A DNA stretch of 64,000 nucleotides, taken from NCBI GenBank assembly GCA_963556255.1, contig OY744608.1, positions 66,960,678 through 67,024,677 of the forward strand, given 5' to 3'. The notes under the pieces are model-generated. The model was not told where the DNA came from. It saw nothing but the letters and a program-made list of their open reading frames with translations, and did no database searches. Source of the DNA: Allolobophora icterica. Its lineage: Eukaryota > Annelida > Clitellata > Crassiclitellata > Lumbricidae. This document shows positions 10,218 through 21,535 of the stretch, piece after piece; the first letter of the stretch is position 1; every line of letters starts with the position of its first letter. A program made the translations under genes and the position numbers.

Positions 10218-10820
10218 CCGCGATCTAATGCTCTCCCGGCCATGAGTGTTACCATTACTCTTTCACCCCTCCCTTAAGTGGTGTTTGTTAAACCAGTTTC
10301 TCGAAATATGAACTGACTGACTCCACTTCCAGGCTACACCTCATGTGATGATTTCGGATGTAGACCTATAATTCCATTTACGATATTACTTTGTATCACA
10401 TTCACTTCAATTTCCTTATAGATGTACAAGCACTTAATTCTGGTCTTATCCAACTCAGGGAAAGTTTGCCTTTTTACACATTGCATCTGCTGACTAGACA
10501 ACGTTATTGTATTTAGTACAGGTTTTATGCCTCCTGCAAGCTTCGTTGCTTATTAATATGTCATCCATGCCATCACCTTCATCTACTTCAGAAAATGACT
10601 GGGTATAGCTAGCCAATTTCTTTGAAACCACGTAATTCATCAGACAAAGCAATTTATTGTTTTAGCATCCCTTATTAGCAAGTTGGATGAGTAATCAAAA
10701 CACCTGATACTAAAACTCAAACTACAAGTTGGATGATCGATTAAATTCAGCACTTCATTAGCATCATTTCTTTATCTCAAGTTACAATTGTTTTCAACTG
10801 TAAATGTGTGGTATACCAAA
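10218..10820. other. Unassigned non-coding stretch after the hAT element
   Basis: The first 80 bases continue the retroelement repeat interrupted at 8846. The rest shows no gene, tandem repeat or element end that I can support. Confidence 0.4.
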
Positions 10821-11147
10821 TCAGCAAAGGTCAGCAACTAAATCGTCAGGTGGAGAAAATCGATGGCTAATACAATGGTCTAGAAATTCTTTCTCTGTTT
10901 CCAGCAATTCATCATATATACCACATCCAAAAGATTTCGACAAAGACGGTTTTGCATCAATAGGAGATTTGAATTTTGAAATATACAAACATTCACTATC
11001 TCTAATTTTAGGCAAATGACCTGCAATTCCAGTAGCATCTGGATGTTTGCTCTTTGAGAAACGTTCACGTGGTTTATCAATAACGCTAGCATTACTAAAT
11101 GCGATGACATTTTCAGATAGGTTAGCAATTACTTCACTTGAACCCAT
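10821..11147 (-). pseudogene. Frameshifted C-terminal part of the C2H2 zinc-finger gene
   Basis: This frame overlaps the end of the zinc-finger frame by 19 bases and lies one base out of phase with it. It is open upstream, reading [17 protein letters not shown]. It ends with CGIYDELLETEKEFLDHCIS and a final H, which has the spacing of a C2H2 finger whose second cysteine has become tyrosine. I read it as the true C-terminus of the neighbouring protein, cut off by a frameshift, rather than a separate gene. Confidence 0.55.
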
Positions 11148-11986
11148 AATAGAACCGGTGGCTGTGTTCCTGAATGGAGTATAAACCTCTTTAGTGAAGA
11201 TATGTGCTTGGCATAAGGTTTCTTGCGCGTGTGTTGTTTCTCGTTTGCATGAGTTCTTCTGTGTATCTTTAGATATCCGTTATTTGTGAATCTTTTATTA
11301 CAGACCTCACATATGTATGGTTTGTCTCCTGTATGAGTTCTCATGTGCACTGTCAAGGTCCCTATATGTGTAAATGATCTCTGACATAGCTGGCAACTGT
11401 ATGGCTTTTCACCAGTATGGGTTCTCATGTGCGTTTTCAGACTACTATCTTTAGTAAATGATTTCTGACATAGCTGGCACCTGTATGGTTTTTCACCAGT
11501 ATGGGTTTTCATGTGCCTTTTCAAATTACAACTTAGAGCAAATGCTTGTTGACATAACTGGCAACTATATGGTTTTTCGCCAGTATGGGTTCTCATGTGA
11601 CTTTTCAGAGCACTACCTTGAGTAAATGATTTCTGACATAGCTGGCATATGTATGGTTTTTCGCCAGTATGGGTTCTCATGTGACCCTTCAGAGTATTAT
11701 CATTAGCAAATGATTTCTGACATAACTGGCACCTGTATGGTTTTTCACCAGTATGGGTTCTCATGTGACATTTGAAAGAACTAACTCGAGTAAATGATTT
11801 CTGACATAACTGGCACCTGTATGGTTTCTCACCAGTATGGGTTCTCATATGCTGTTTCAAATTACAACCTAGAGCAAATGCTTGTTGACATAACTGGCAC
11901 CTGAATTTTTTTTCTGCCCCATCCGTTCTTGTATTCGCCATCAGGCTACTTACTGAATTGATAATTTCACTGTTTTTCTCCAGCAT
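11129..11986 (-). CDS. C2H2 zinc-finger protein, eight canonical fingers
   Basis: The 285-residue frame has eight C-x2-C-x12-H-x3-H fingers from about residue 29 to 250, joined by TGEKPY or TGDKPY linkers. It is a probable sequence-specific nuclear DNA-binding protein. Finger 1 (ALGCNLKQ) and finger 5 (ALSCNLKR) are almost the same, and fingers 2/6 are alike, which suggests duplication of a four-finger block. No KRAB, BTB or other effector domain is visible. The end (about 40 residues after finger 8) is probably out of frame. Degenerate fingers lie just upstream, so the gene may once have been longer. An internal start at MANTRTDG is also possible. The target and function are unknown. Confidence 0.8.
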   Translation of the reverse strand: MLEKNSEIINSVSSLMANTRTDGAEKKFRCQLCQQAFALGCNLKQHMRTHTGEKPYRCQLCQKSFTRVSSFKCHMRTHTGEKPYRCQLCQKSFANDNTLKGHMRTHTGEKPYICQLCQKSFTQGSALKSHMRTHTGEKPYSCQLCQQAFALSCNLKRHMKTHTGEKPYRCQLCQKSFTKDSSLKTHMRTHTGEKPYSCQLCQRSFTHIGTLTVHMRTHTGDKPYICEVCNKRFTNNGYLKIHRRTHANEKQHTRKKPYAKHISSLKRFILHSGTQPPVLLWVQVK

Positions 11987-12200
11987 GGGTTCTTTGATCA
12001 GCTGTCAGATGATCGCTCTGAGTATACGGTTCCTGAAATAATCTATGCGTGGTTATTCTGAAAAATGGATTTATTTTCTTCTCCAATCAACAGATTCTGC
12101 ACAAAGTTGGCATTTGTATGGCTTTTGATAAGGATGAGTCTTGATATGCAGTTTAAAGCAACTGCCTGTGAACGAAGTTTCTGCAATTGTTGTCATAGCC
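11987..12200 (-). pseudogene. Degenerate zinc-finger remnants upstream of the intact fingers
   Basis: Minus-strand frames contain FTGSCFKLHIKTHPYQKPY then KCQLCAES, a finger half with its linker, ending in a stop. Closer to the gene, [20 protein letters not shown] is another finger half lacking its cysteines. They show that the zinc-finger array formerly extended further 5', or that an upstream exon has decayed. Confidence 0.65.
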
Positions 12201-13690
12201 ATTCCAACTCTAGCCGTGTCCAGTTTCTCACTTGAACATTAAAGTTTGCAAGAAGGGTTTTTCAATAGTAGCTAATTTTCGACAAAAGTAAGAATTACTC
12301 CCTCAGAATAAAACTTTATGGCAGAATACTGAAGCTATCCAACCTTTGTATAATTGCACAACGTTACGCTATTGTTCAGCATGATTTCCACCGAAGATGA
12401 ATTAGTCGACTAGAGCGAATATTGTGGTCAAATAAATCCACTGGAATGTTCCTGATGAAGACTAATAAGATGTAGACCTTGTCTTGCAAATCTCAGAATC
12501 TTCGAATCTCAGAATGTAGCTTGTCTTCATGTATTTGCTAGAAAGAACAATACAAACTCAATTTTTAAATATAAAAACTATAGAACATAATTTCATTGCT
12601 GCTCATACAAATGTTTTAAATGTTCGGATCATGTTGCCGCTTAATAAAATGCAATAGGTTATATGTGTAGCTCTATCGTCCATCCATCCGGCTCTTTGCC
12701 ACTGGGTACTTACAATAACCGTGTGCATCCAGGCTAAGACTTGTTCGTCCACCACACACTTTGCAGCTATAAGAGGACCACATGTGAATGGTATTGGGGA
12801 GCGGTTGTTGAACATCAGAAGCTGTAAGAGAGGCTTGATGTCCTATTTTCCCACACCACAGAACGAGGAGGACAGACGATGGAGAACATCAACGCTTGGA
12901 AATTGTGTTTCGTAAAAGAACACCAGGAGGAAGGAAGTGGGAAACAACATCCATATTTATCCCAACACGATGAAAACGACAAAAACGAATGAAGTCAACA
13001 ATGTTAGCGGAACTTCACAGGCTACCATGATGTCCCCCATTGTTCAGTGTTTTGCTCTCTTTTGTTCACAATGTGTACCACATGACTAGATGCATAACTT
13101 GGTTGGCATTCACTCAGTAGGGTATAATTCTTAAGCAGACGATACTTACGTTTAAATTTCATTTGACAGGTTTTATTTTGTGATTGTTTCTGTGCAGGTG
13201 TTGTCCACAGCCTTTGACGAGGCAAAGTCTAAGATTGTGCCCAAAAAAGCTTGTCCTTTAAATAAGTAAAAATTTAATTTCTGCTGCTAGAGTTTCGACT
13301 TTTTAAATGTTTCATTTGGGTCAACTTGGAGAGAATCACTCTACTCACTTGTTGATCGTATTGAGGTAATGAAGATCCCATTCAGTTGATTCTAGATGTT
13401 TTGGAAAATTGCATCCTGAGATACTGGTCATGCAAATTTTACAACTCAACAAATGAATCCGACACCATTACTGTTATGTACATATCCAATCACTGCAGCT
13501 CCACTTAAAACACAGCAGCTCCACTGTCTCATTTAAATAAGGATTAGGCCTATCACTCTTGTTCTCAAAGTTTTATACACTATCTCTAGCAGATAACTTG
13601 CATATTATTTTCATTTCACTACCATGTTTAAGCAATGCTGTAATCCTAATTTCAAATAATTTCCTTTTTATATAAGCTATGAATTTCTTA
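12201..13690. other. Unassigned AT-rich stretch
   Basis: Only short frames without recognisable domains occur. No microsatellite or element ends with target-site duplications were seen. Confidence 0.35.
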
Positions 13691-13859
13691 TTCTGGGTAG
13701 GATGCTGTACAGTTATGTTCTGTTGTAATTATTTCATTTTTTATCTAACGTTATTATTATTATTATTACAAACATTTTTAACGCACGCAAAGTCACACAG
13801 AAATGCGAATGTGAGGCGCGGAAATGCGAATCTGAGGCATCTTCTGTCTATTATTACTT

Positions 13860-13955
13860 AACTGTTCTATTTTCTTTCCTCTCAATGTAATACTGTATGT
13901 AAAGCGCTGTGCGTTTGCTAGCGTTCATTAAAGAATACACTTACTCACTTACTAA
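13860..13955 (+). repeat. LINE/SINE 3' end with ACTT tail
   Basis: GTGCGTTTGCTAGCG, then ATTAAAGAATACACTTACTC, forms a conserved end that recurs at 32.95-33.0 kb and 55.10-55.17 kb, each time followed by ACTT repeats. This is the usual form of a retrotransposon 3' end with a simple-repeat tail. The 5' limit is not clear. Confidence 0.6.
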
Positions 13956-14702
13956 TCGACCTAGACGATATCCATATAAAAATACCAAAAATCGACCGAT
14001 GCATAATTATGCTGAAGTAATAGTAAACCGTAAGATTGCTAACTGCCCGACTTCACATTACTAAGCCTTATTTACGCATGTTGACCAAAGAGTTATAAAG
14101 AACCATGCATTACAAGGAACTGCGTCTAACGACATCTATTGACGATCGTCGGAATAACTTTCCAGCCACAATAAAACATTAACTCACCAAATAATATTAG
14201 CAACTCTCTCATTGACTAAGCTGTCTTTTATGAAATGTGTCTTCTACTAGATTATGTAGACAGGGTTATGTAACCTAACCAGGTTTGGCACAGAAGTCGA
14301 ATTTCCTCGTAACCTGTTTTATACTGTCATCCGCACAAAATGGCGTGCGATTAAAGTGTTCACTAAAATTAAATGTAAGCTGGAGTTTTGAAAGTAGGCC
14401 TATATACTGTCTAGCGAATAAATTTAAGGCGTTTTCAAATTATTGACTGTCCAATTTCTAAAATAACTATTACTGACAATTAAATAATACTACGAAGAAA
14501 GAAGTGAACAGAATATAACTAGTTTCATCGAATTTGGTGTTGCAATTGTAAACAATTCTTGTGTAGGAAATGAGGCTTAGAGGCTGTGCAGTGTGCAAGC
14601 GCTGATGTTATTCTATGTGTAGCCTACTGTAGATACCACAGCCTAGGATTGTTTTGATGTGAACACGCAATGTCTAGTCTTATACGCACTTGCTCCGCCG
14701 TA
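13956..14702. other. Unassigned AT-rich stretch
   Basis: I see no coding, RNA or repeat feature that I can support up to the pogo-like element. Confidence 0.35.
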
Positions 14703-15399
14703 TAGGGGAGATAGGTACCGAAATAACCATGTACTGAAATAACCAACGAATGTGTGCCTCTGTCTGCTTCCGTATTCGGCCCTGGTAATCTTGTTGCTTG
14801 TTCTTTTTTGACATACTCTATTTATAACTAAATTCGATACAGAAACATGATGGAAGTAATATTTTATAGCACTAAATAAAATTTCGTTGTCAAAAGTAAT
14901 TTTTTAGCCTTCCAAATATATCAAGTTTGCGGAAGATAGCTTAGAGTTAGGTTGCTGTAAATTTGAATTTATGATCAGTTATAGTTTCTCTAGTAATATA
15001 AATATTAACGATATCGCAATCTCGCGCATTGTATCGTGTCTTGACATTTTATTTCAAATGGTGCTTGTCGTACTGAAATAGCCAGGTTTTGTGGTACCGA
15101 AATAACCGGTTATTTCGGTACAGTTGGTTATTTCAGTACAAATTTGTACCGAAATAACCGGTTATTTCGGTACAGTTGGTTATTTCAGTACAACTTTAAC
15201 TTAAACTTAAAACTTAAACTCGTATAAATTTAAGTTTGCCTTGTAATATCATGATGTAATATAATAGTACATAAATAAGATAGGCTATGCCAATTAAATC
15301 TGGACTAAATAATAGTTATTTTGCAAAAAAATCAAAATAAAGTTTGCTGTAGATAGCTAATAGCTGGTCAGAAATAAAGCATCACAAAGCTGATACAGA

Positions 15400-15530
15400 A
15401 ACTGGTGCTTGGAGACCAGAATCAATGATCCGAGCAGTTGAGGATGTAAGAAATAAAATCTTAAGTGAAAGAAAAGCTGCGGAAAAGTATGAAGTTAACC
15501 GATGGACTTTACACACAAAAACTAGTTGAA
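15400..15530 (+). pseudogene. psq-type helix-turn-helix of pogo transposase
   Basis: The plus strand reads WRPESMIRAVEDVRNKILSE and then AAEKYEVNRWTLHTK followed by a stop. This is the N-terminal psq/CENP-B-type DNA-binding helix-turn-helix of pogo-like transposases. The frame is broken after it, and the CENP-B middle region is not recognised. Confidence 0.7.
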
Positions 15531-15739
15531 GCTAGATCAGCTGATGGAGAATTCTCAAGTATACCCTACAGTTCAAGTTCAGTGAAAATTTTCACTGAAG
15601 CAGTGGAGAGCATGCTTATAAGGACTATTGGAATGTAGACGAGACTGGTATCATCACGATACAAGTTTCAGAACATGTAGTTGCTGCCAAAGGTGAGCGC
15701 CAAGTTTGAGCAGTCACCAGCGCAGAATGTGGATCTCTC

Positions 15740-15931
15740 GTGACTATGAGTAATGCTGGTGGTACTTCAAGGACATTTTATATTTTCCCAAGAGTACATT
15801 TCAAGGACATGTTTTTAAAAAATGAGCCTCCATGCTGTGCAGATGTGGCACAATGCACTGGTTGGATGACTGAACAAACATTCAAGGACTGGTTCACTCA
15901 CTTTTTGTTGTTTTGTCATCCTTCAAGATAA
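15740..15931 (+). pseudogene. DDE-domain fragment of pogo transposase
   Basis: The 63-residue fragment MTMSNAGGTSRTFYIFPRVH, then FKDMF, and later GWMTEQTFKDWFTHFLL matches the start of the DDE_1 domain in order and spacing. The following NP/DGHxSH region is seen only as a trace of out-of-frame sequence (near TTGGATAATCATGAATCCAA at 15,945). The transposase is dead. Confidence 0.75.
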
Positions 15932-17158
15932 TCCAATACTCCCGATTTTGGATAATCATGAATCCAATCTTTATTTCAGTTTTTTTGTTCTATTTTAAAT
16001 CTTAAAAAATAATTGAAATAATTTTAGAGTGGATTTTGTATCTTGGACGTACCAAAATAACCACTGGTTATTTTGGTACAACCCTGGTTATTTTAGTACC
16101 CGATGAGGTACTGAAATAACCATAAAAAATACAACGGTGGGTATCAAATTTTCCATTTTTTCAGGTTTTGTGGGAATGTTATAAATATTATCTATTGTGT
16201 ATATGGTTGGTATACAAATATTGTATTAGTACTTGACCTCGAGTTCTAGTTTGAAATTGACACAATGCAAGTATAGCACTTTTCCTAAAAAGTCTAAAAT
16301 CTGGTTATTTCGGTACGTATCTCCCCTAAAGTTAAAAGGTCACTTATCGGGTTAATTCACTGCTGTCATGTGCACAGATGTGACAGCTGTCAAAACCAGT
16401 GGTGAAAAGAAGTTGCGGAAAAGAAGGGAGAAATCTGATACTGTCATACTGATCGAGGTAAAGCATGTGAACATTTTTACAATACCGCCTGTTTTTAAAG
16501 ATTTCGCACGTCATACAAACAGGCTTGTTGTCAAGACCTTAAACCTCAAGATCAAGACCAAGGCCAAGACTTTGAACCTCAAGACCATGACCAAGACTCT
16601 GAACCTCAAGACCAAGACCAAGACTTCCAACATTGAGACCAAGACCAAGAACAAGACTTTGAATCTCAAGACCAAGACCAAGACCGAAAAATAGCAATCA
16701 GGTCAAAACGTCTATAATTAGGGCCTATAGGGCCTATTGCTTACTAAAAAATTGTCAAGTCGGAATACTCGCTATTTTAATTAAAAAGTGAGTATTTTAT
16801 TTTATTCAAGCAAATTAACTATAAATGTAGACTGCAGAGAATTCCGAATTCGTATTTACAAAAGTCCTTCTTGCAAATGCCTTTAATTTGTATTTTATAA
16901 AAACCAATTCGCTCAGAATTTTCTGACCAAGGCGTGCTGGTGGGGCTTCATAAAATTTCCGCCATGTGGAAAAATACGTTCTACAGGTGCTGAAGTCACT
17001 GGTAGGGTCTACATACAGTAGCTTTTCAAGCACTGGATGTAAATGTATATGTACAAATCACGAGTCCTTTTGAGAATTTTCTGACCAAGGCGTGTCTGGT
17101 GGGGCTTCATAAAATTTTCGCCATGTGAAAAAATACGTTCTACAGGTCCTGAAGTCAC

Positions 17159-17338
17159 CAGTGGCGGCGCCAGGGGTGGGCTAGGGGGTGCTTAGCCCCC
17201 CGAAACTGTGGCTCAGCCCCCCCAAACAAAACGCTGGAAATCTCTGAAGCTTTGCAATGCTAACATGGAGGAAGGGAGAAAGGGAGGAGCTTAGGGCTTC
17301 AGCCCCCCCAAACCTGAAATCCTGGCGCTGCCACTGGA
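17159..17338. mobile_element. hAT-type MITE with 8-bp TSD GAAGTCAC
   Basis: The 180-bp insert has terminal inverted repeats CAGTGGCGGCGCCAGG and CCTGGCGCTGCCACTG, flanked by GAAGTCAC at 17,151-17,158 and 17,339-17,346. The interior contains short AGCCCCCC runs that read as paired arms. Confidence 0.9.
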
Positions 17339-17361
17339 AGTCACTGGTACATACAGTAGCG

Positions 17362-17536
17362 AAGAGAAGTAGAGGAGGGCAGAGGAAGACCTGGATGGAC
17401 ATCATCAAGGAGGACTTAAGGGAGAAAGGCACAGACTTAGCCGGAATCGGAGAGACAATCAAGAATAGAGAACTTTGGAGAAGTTTCGTAAAGGCCTCAT
17501 CGTCAGATCACTGATGGAAGAGAAGAAAGAAGAGAG
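17362..17536 (+). pseudogene. RTE-type LINE 3' fragment with 9-bp TSD
   Basis: The frame GGQRKTWMDIIKEDLREKGT, then DLAGIGETIKNRELWRSFV, is the C-terminal end found in RTE-like reverse transcriptases. ACAGTAGCG precedes it (17,353-17,361) and follows it (17,537-17,545). It is a severely 5'-truncated insertion. Confidence 0.75.
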
Positions 17537-18093
17537 ACAGTAGCGTTTCAAGCACTGGATGTAAATGTACAAATCATGAGTCTTTTTGAAATCCTCCCAT
17601 GGTTTATCAGACCGTCAGGCTTCAGAAAAAAAGTCTCGGCAAAGCTTCCAGATATAGCATTATTGTTGCTGCTGCCGATAAGTTTTCCTGACCAAAAAAA
17701 TTGTATCCGTCCGCAGATAGGGCCTATTTGTCTAATGACGCAAACAGGTTTGATAAATTTTTTAATTCTTGTGTTTTGTTAAATGACTGTTCATAATGAC
17801 AGCAGAGTCATGGTCTTGGTCTTGCGAACAAGACTTTGAACCTGAAGACCAAGACCAAGACTTTTGGTCTCAAGACCAAGACCAAGACTTTTAAAATCGA
17901 ACTCGAGTGCACTCGAGACCAAGACCTTGCATGGTCTCGAGGACAACAAGACTGCATACAAAAGTAGTTATTTCTATTTTCACAACGAAATCTTTTTGCA
18001 TGACAGCTGCTGCTGATGTCGATCGGGAAACATGTCTGGAACAGTTTTCGCTGTTTTTGCGAATATTCTTGCAACTTGGTTAGCTGCTGTATA

Positions 18094-18270
18094 CAGGCCC
18101 GAATTAAAGGGTGCTGAGGATGCTGCAGCACCCGGGCCCGCAGTTTTGAGGGGCCCGCATTTTCGGAAGTACACAAAACATTTTTTATTGTACTTGTAAT
18201 TGGGCTCCGCGCAGATGGCTATGCAGGTAATCATAGTACCCGGGCCCGCACTGGCCTTAATGCGGTCCTG
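18094..18270. mobile_element. hAT-type MITE with 8-bp TSD GCTGTATA
   Basis: The 177-bp insert begins CAGGCCCGAATTAA and ends TTAATGCGGTCCTG, imperfect inverted repeats. GCTGTATA lies at 18,086-18,093 and 18,271-18,278. GGGCCCGC is repeated inside, as in the MITE at 7896. Confidence 0.85.
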
Positions 18271-18289
18271 GCTGTATAACGAACCTGTG

Positions 18290-18478
18290 TCACAACTACA
18301 TGATTAGAGTCGGCTGGTGCCAGTCCCAAGCCTGGATTAAGGAGGAGAGCGGTGCCAATCAACTTCATTATGATACGTGTACAGATTCCATAAGAAAGCT
18401 ACTTAGCAGCACTAGGAAACAACTCCCTCCTCTTTTCTTTATGCTTAGGACTGGCGCCACCCAATAACAAAGTGATGG
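18290..18478. repeat. Opposed pair of SINE-like modules (foldback)
   Basis: The left arm contains GGTGCCAGTCCCAAGCCTGG and AAGGAGGAG. The right arm contains CTCCTCTTTT and GCTTAGGACTGGCGCCACCC. The two arms are about 50 bp each, inverted, and about 80 bp apart. The same paired arrangement occurs at 24.15-24.32 and 62.76-62.94 kb, so the pair is carried by the composite repeat. Confidence 0.65.
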
Positions 18479-19197
18479 CGGAGTTTTACTATTTTTCCTG
18501 CACGTATATCGTAATTTTTACGGCGTACGAAATAACCAAGTTAGTCAACGATTGACGAGTATTGTAGAGGATCCATGCCTCTTATTAGAGGTGTCTAATG
18601 CAGGGCAACTCAACGCGACACAAAGTGTGCCACCCGAATTACCTATGGCATCCAAATTCAGTCAGTAACTAAACCACTGTTTATGCCGTCTGTATATTTC
18701 CAATAAAAACGTTAAGAAGCTACATATTAGTTTATTTATGTATCAGTTTTTAAATAATATATCGCCTCTTATATTTGCCGGGTGTTCCCGTTTGGCTTCA
18801 ACATTGCATAATCACTTCAGCAGAATTAAAAAAAATAATCGAACGTTTCACTCGCAGAAAAACCACATAGTTCTTCTCTGCCTCTCTGTCTAGAATTGTT
18901 ACACCGATGACCAAACTGGCTTAACCCTATGCACCAATTTAAGACGTGTAACATATGGTAAACTCTGGTGGCCAGATAGAATTAATGTTGATACTGGAAA
19001 AGTATTTCACATGACGTTGCGCTTGCACGGTTAACTTATGTGATATATAATTTAGAAAAACACTGTCTTGAAATCGTGTAATGGAATTAGATGAGCTTTA
19101 GTCTAGTGTGTGTTTAATCGAAATTTCTACAGCCCTCAGAAGTCTCCTTTACTGAAACAATTTAGCCAGCGATTAACGATTATTGTAGGGCCTAGTG

Positions 19198-19550
19198 CAG
19201 CGGTTCTCAACCTGTGGGTCGCGACCCCCACGGGGGTCGCCTTATGATTTGTCAGGGGTCGGCTGAAACCTTCAGAAATTTGTAAAAAAGTTGTCAGCAT
19301 AGTTTCTTAATGTAATATTCCTAATACATATAAGATTACAAATTGTTTTGTTGATCAAATGATTTATAATGCTATTATGCATGATGCATATCATTATGGA
19401 TTATAAAATGGTACCACGTGACAAGTGAATGCATCATAATATCAAACATGCGGTGAAGGGGAGTAACCCAATCAATTTTATTGTCGGGGTCGCCACAACT
19501 TTGGAAATATTATCAAGGGGTCGCAGCACTAAAAAGGTTGAGAACCGCTG
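19198..19550. mobile_element. hAT (Charlie/Buster-like) MITE with 8-bp TSD GCCTAGTG
   Basis: Perfect 15-bp inverted repeats CAGCGGTTCTCAACC are flanked by GCCTAGTG at 19,190-19,197 and 19,551-19,558. The TSD has a central TA (nnnTAnnn), as known for the Buster branch of hAT. The sequence around it (TATTGTAG...CTTATTAGAGG) continues as in unoccupied copies at 63.03 kb. Confidence 0.92.
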
Positions 19551-19586
19551 GCCTAGTGGATCGATGCATCTTATTAGAGGTGTCTA

Positions 19587-19960
19587 ATGCTGAGCAACTC
19601 AACGCTTAAAAAAGTGCCATTCGAATTATCTGTGTTACACAAATTGCAGGAGATAGGACAACTAAGAGGAGACATGACACTACAACAAAGGGCCATCAGA
19701 CAGAAATTGATGTACTTTGGACACGTTATGAGAGCAGACGGTTTGGAGAAGGAGATGATGCTGGCATGCGGAGAGGGGGTGAGGAAAAGGGGCCGCCCGA
19801 GAACTCGATGGATGGAGGAGATACACAGGAGGACAGCGATGAACCTTGCACAACTAAGGGACGCGGTACGGAACAGGGAGGAATGGAGGAGGCTCGTCAT
19901 GACGTCGCTAGAGTTCCACGAACTGACGGCACAAGGTGACAAGGTGACAAAAATTCAGTC
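19587..19960 (+). pseudogene. RTE-type LINE reverse transcriptase C-terminus
   Basis: The frame contains LMYFGHVMRADGLEKEMMLA, then GRPRTRWMEEI and LRDAVRNREEWRRLV. This is the conserved C-terminal tail of RTE-like reverse transcriptases. It is a short 5'-truncated fragment. A related fragment in the opposite orientation is at 24.5-24.74 kb. Confidence 0.8.
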
Positions 19961-19984
19961 AAGCAACAAACCACTTCTTGTCAT

Positions 19985-20355
19985 AGGCGTAGACTCTGGG
20001 GGGGGCAGCCGGGGCACGTGCCCCCCCAATAATCGAGGAGCGGGGCAATGCCCCCCAATAATCGAGACGAAAATAAAAAAAATATGAAGGTATATTTAAT
20101 TTAACGAAATCATTTTCGAGACGAATCGGTAAAGAGTTCATGACAGTGTGAGTGTGAGGATGAATCGGTAAAAAAAGTGTTCATGATAGTGATTAGTGTC
20201 TGTTATAAGCTCCTAAAAGAAAGAAAAGAGGCGAATGACTAAAAAAAGGTCATCAACTTTTTTTGAAAGATGAAATTCGGGAAAAGATTTTCGAAATTCA
20301 GAAATTTTTCGGGATAATGCCCCCCAATATTCTGTAGAAGTTTACGCCAGTGATT
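19985..20355. mobile_element. Candidate G-run MITE, TSD not found
   Basis: The left end reads CATAGGCGTAGACTC and a run of eight G. The right end has GCCCCCCAATATTCTG, then GTTTACGCCAGTG, which is roughly complementary. The flanks belong to two different parts of the composite repeat, so a deletion or recombination probably removed one target-site copy. Confidence 0.45.
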
Positions 20356-21535
20356 GTTATAATGATTGTTACTTGTGTTTCACGAAAAAGCTTTATAAAT
20401 TCTTCTTCATAATTATAGGCCTACTGTAGCAGTAATGTAGTGTTTAGCGGCAGCGCACGCCTACTAATAGGCCAAAGGAATAACGCAAATTGTATTAGTG
20501 ACCTAGTAGTTTTCAATTTTTTAACGACATGTTACGGATGCTAGGACTGTCGACTTGACTGCATCTTGAATAGACCTAAGTAATATTCTTTTAATCCTAA
20601 GGTCTGACGTCGTCGTTTGAAATCAAAGGTCTTTCTCGACAATTTAAAGAATATACAGAGCAGTGAAAATAAAATATAGCGTCCAAAAGACAGATGTAGT
20701 AAAATAGAGCCGACGTAGTTCATGCAACGGTTTATATTCCTTAACTACATTAATAATTTTTACCTCATAACGAAGGCTCTTCTTCTTCGATTGTACGTGA
20801 TTTCCTTGCGACGTGAATGTTTGTTATAGGACAGTAGAACTTCTTATTTAAGGTGTCTAAGTAGTTCACGCAATACATTGCAGTGTTTAGCGACATCTTA
20901 CGGTCGCGAGTAGTTCCAGCGCTTGTCTTATCGTCGTCATTATTATTACTGATATTGAGAGGAGTTTTGGTGGTCGTCCACTCTAGCGCCATCTATCATC
21001 GACCACCGAACTTTTAAAGTTGGCTCTCACTCTCGGCCATCTGGTGAGCATAGCGATTTTCTCGCTTACGTCGACTGCTATGGACCGATTGCACAATCCA
21101 ATCCCATTTGGTGAATACTTTATTTATCTATGGAGGGTCGGGCTTTACAATCCCTCTGACTCGATGCAGCGCTCGTCAAGTATCTGCTTAATTAAATGGT
21201 TAATTGTTATCTACGAACGCTGTGTCTTAACAAAGATGATTGGCGTCGCCCTCCTCTTTTTCAAGGTGTTTGACTGGCACTGCCAGAGTACGAGCAGTGG
21301 CGGAGTTAAGAAGTACCTTAAAAGTGCGTTGTATCTTAAGACGGATAAGTTTTATAGGTGTTCACAGGGTTCACTGTATTTAATCAATTGCTTGACGACA
21401 TCTTGCGGCATCCTGTGCCGTTGATGCTCACCGTGCCTTACAATGATGATGGTAGGAAACAGACCATCGCAGTGGATCTAGTGCTTAAATCGCAAATGAC
21501 GAATATAATACAAATCTTAGTCTCTTATTAAAGGT
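20356..21535. repeat. Composite repeat, copy B (paralogue of 5.97-7.26 kb)
   Basis: The order and sequence follow copy A closely (for example GGATGCTAGGACTGTCGACT at 20,535 and 6,147), with scattered substitutions. Small frames shared by both copies, such as the one at 20,541-20,723 on the minus strand, show no domain and are unlikely to be genes. Confidence 0.8.

Larger units (their letters stand above)
14705..16326 (+). mobile_element. pogo-like (Tc1/mariner superfamily) DNA transposon, decayed
   Basis: Terminal inverted repeats GGGGAGATAGGTACCGAAAT and its near-complement at the right end (one difference) are flanked by TA on both sides (14,703-14,704 and 16,327-16,328). TA duplication and the transposase pieces inside fit the pogo/Tigger group. 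The motif GTACYGAAATAACC or its complement, part of the terminal repeat, is present about fourteen times in three clusters, which is unusual for this group. Confidence 0.8.
16912..17580. repeat. Tandem duplication of about 165 bp inside the hAT element
   Basis: The phrase TTTTCTGACCAAGGCGTG, then TGGGGCTTCATAAAATTT, occurs at 16,918 and again at 17,077, and the phrase GCACTGGATGTAAATGTA occurs at 17,030 and 17,552. The second unit is interrupted by a MITE at 17,159 and by an RTE fragment at 17,362. Confidence 0.75.
16520..17954. mobile_element. hAT-type element with 8-bp TSD CATACAAA
   Basis: The ends CAGGCTTGTTGTC and GACAACAAGACTG are near-perfect inverted repeats, flanked by CATACAAA at 16,512-16,519 and 17,955-17,962. 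Subterminal AAGACCAAGACC repeats occupy 16,533-16,691 and 17,808-17,945. The flanks join as one continuous composite repeat that resembles 62.6 kb. The interior holds a tandem duplication, a nested MITE and a nested RTE fragment. No transposase is recognised. Confidence 0.8.
17955..19640. repeat. Composite repeat R1, hit by several hAT insertions
   Basis: Outside the inserted elements the sequence follows the same order as copies at 23.94-25.7, 31.25-31.8, 61.0-62.1 and 62.56-63.99 kb. Shared blocks are the AAGTAGTTATTTCTATTTT block, a paired CCAGTCCCAAGCCTGG / AGGACTGGCGCCACCC block, a GATTGACGATTATTGTAG-like block, TTATTAGAGGTGTCTAATGC, and AACACTGTCTTGAAATCG. It contains no gene. Confidence 0.7.

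Noticed and set aside
12820..12990. Possible THAP-like or transposase fragment (FPTPQNEEDRRWRTS)
   Set aside because: Too short, no Cys/His pattern, and no supporting ends or neighbours.
17181..17462. Minus-strand ORF across the MITE at 17.16 kb
   Set aside because: It crosses two inserted elements and a TSD and so cannot be an old gene.
20541..20723. 60-residue frame conserved between the two duplicate copies (also 6151-6333)
   Set aside because: Conservation follows from the recent duplication. No domain is seen and the frame is short.
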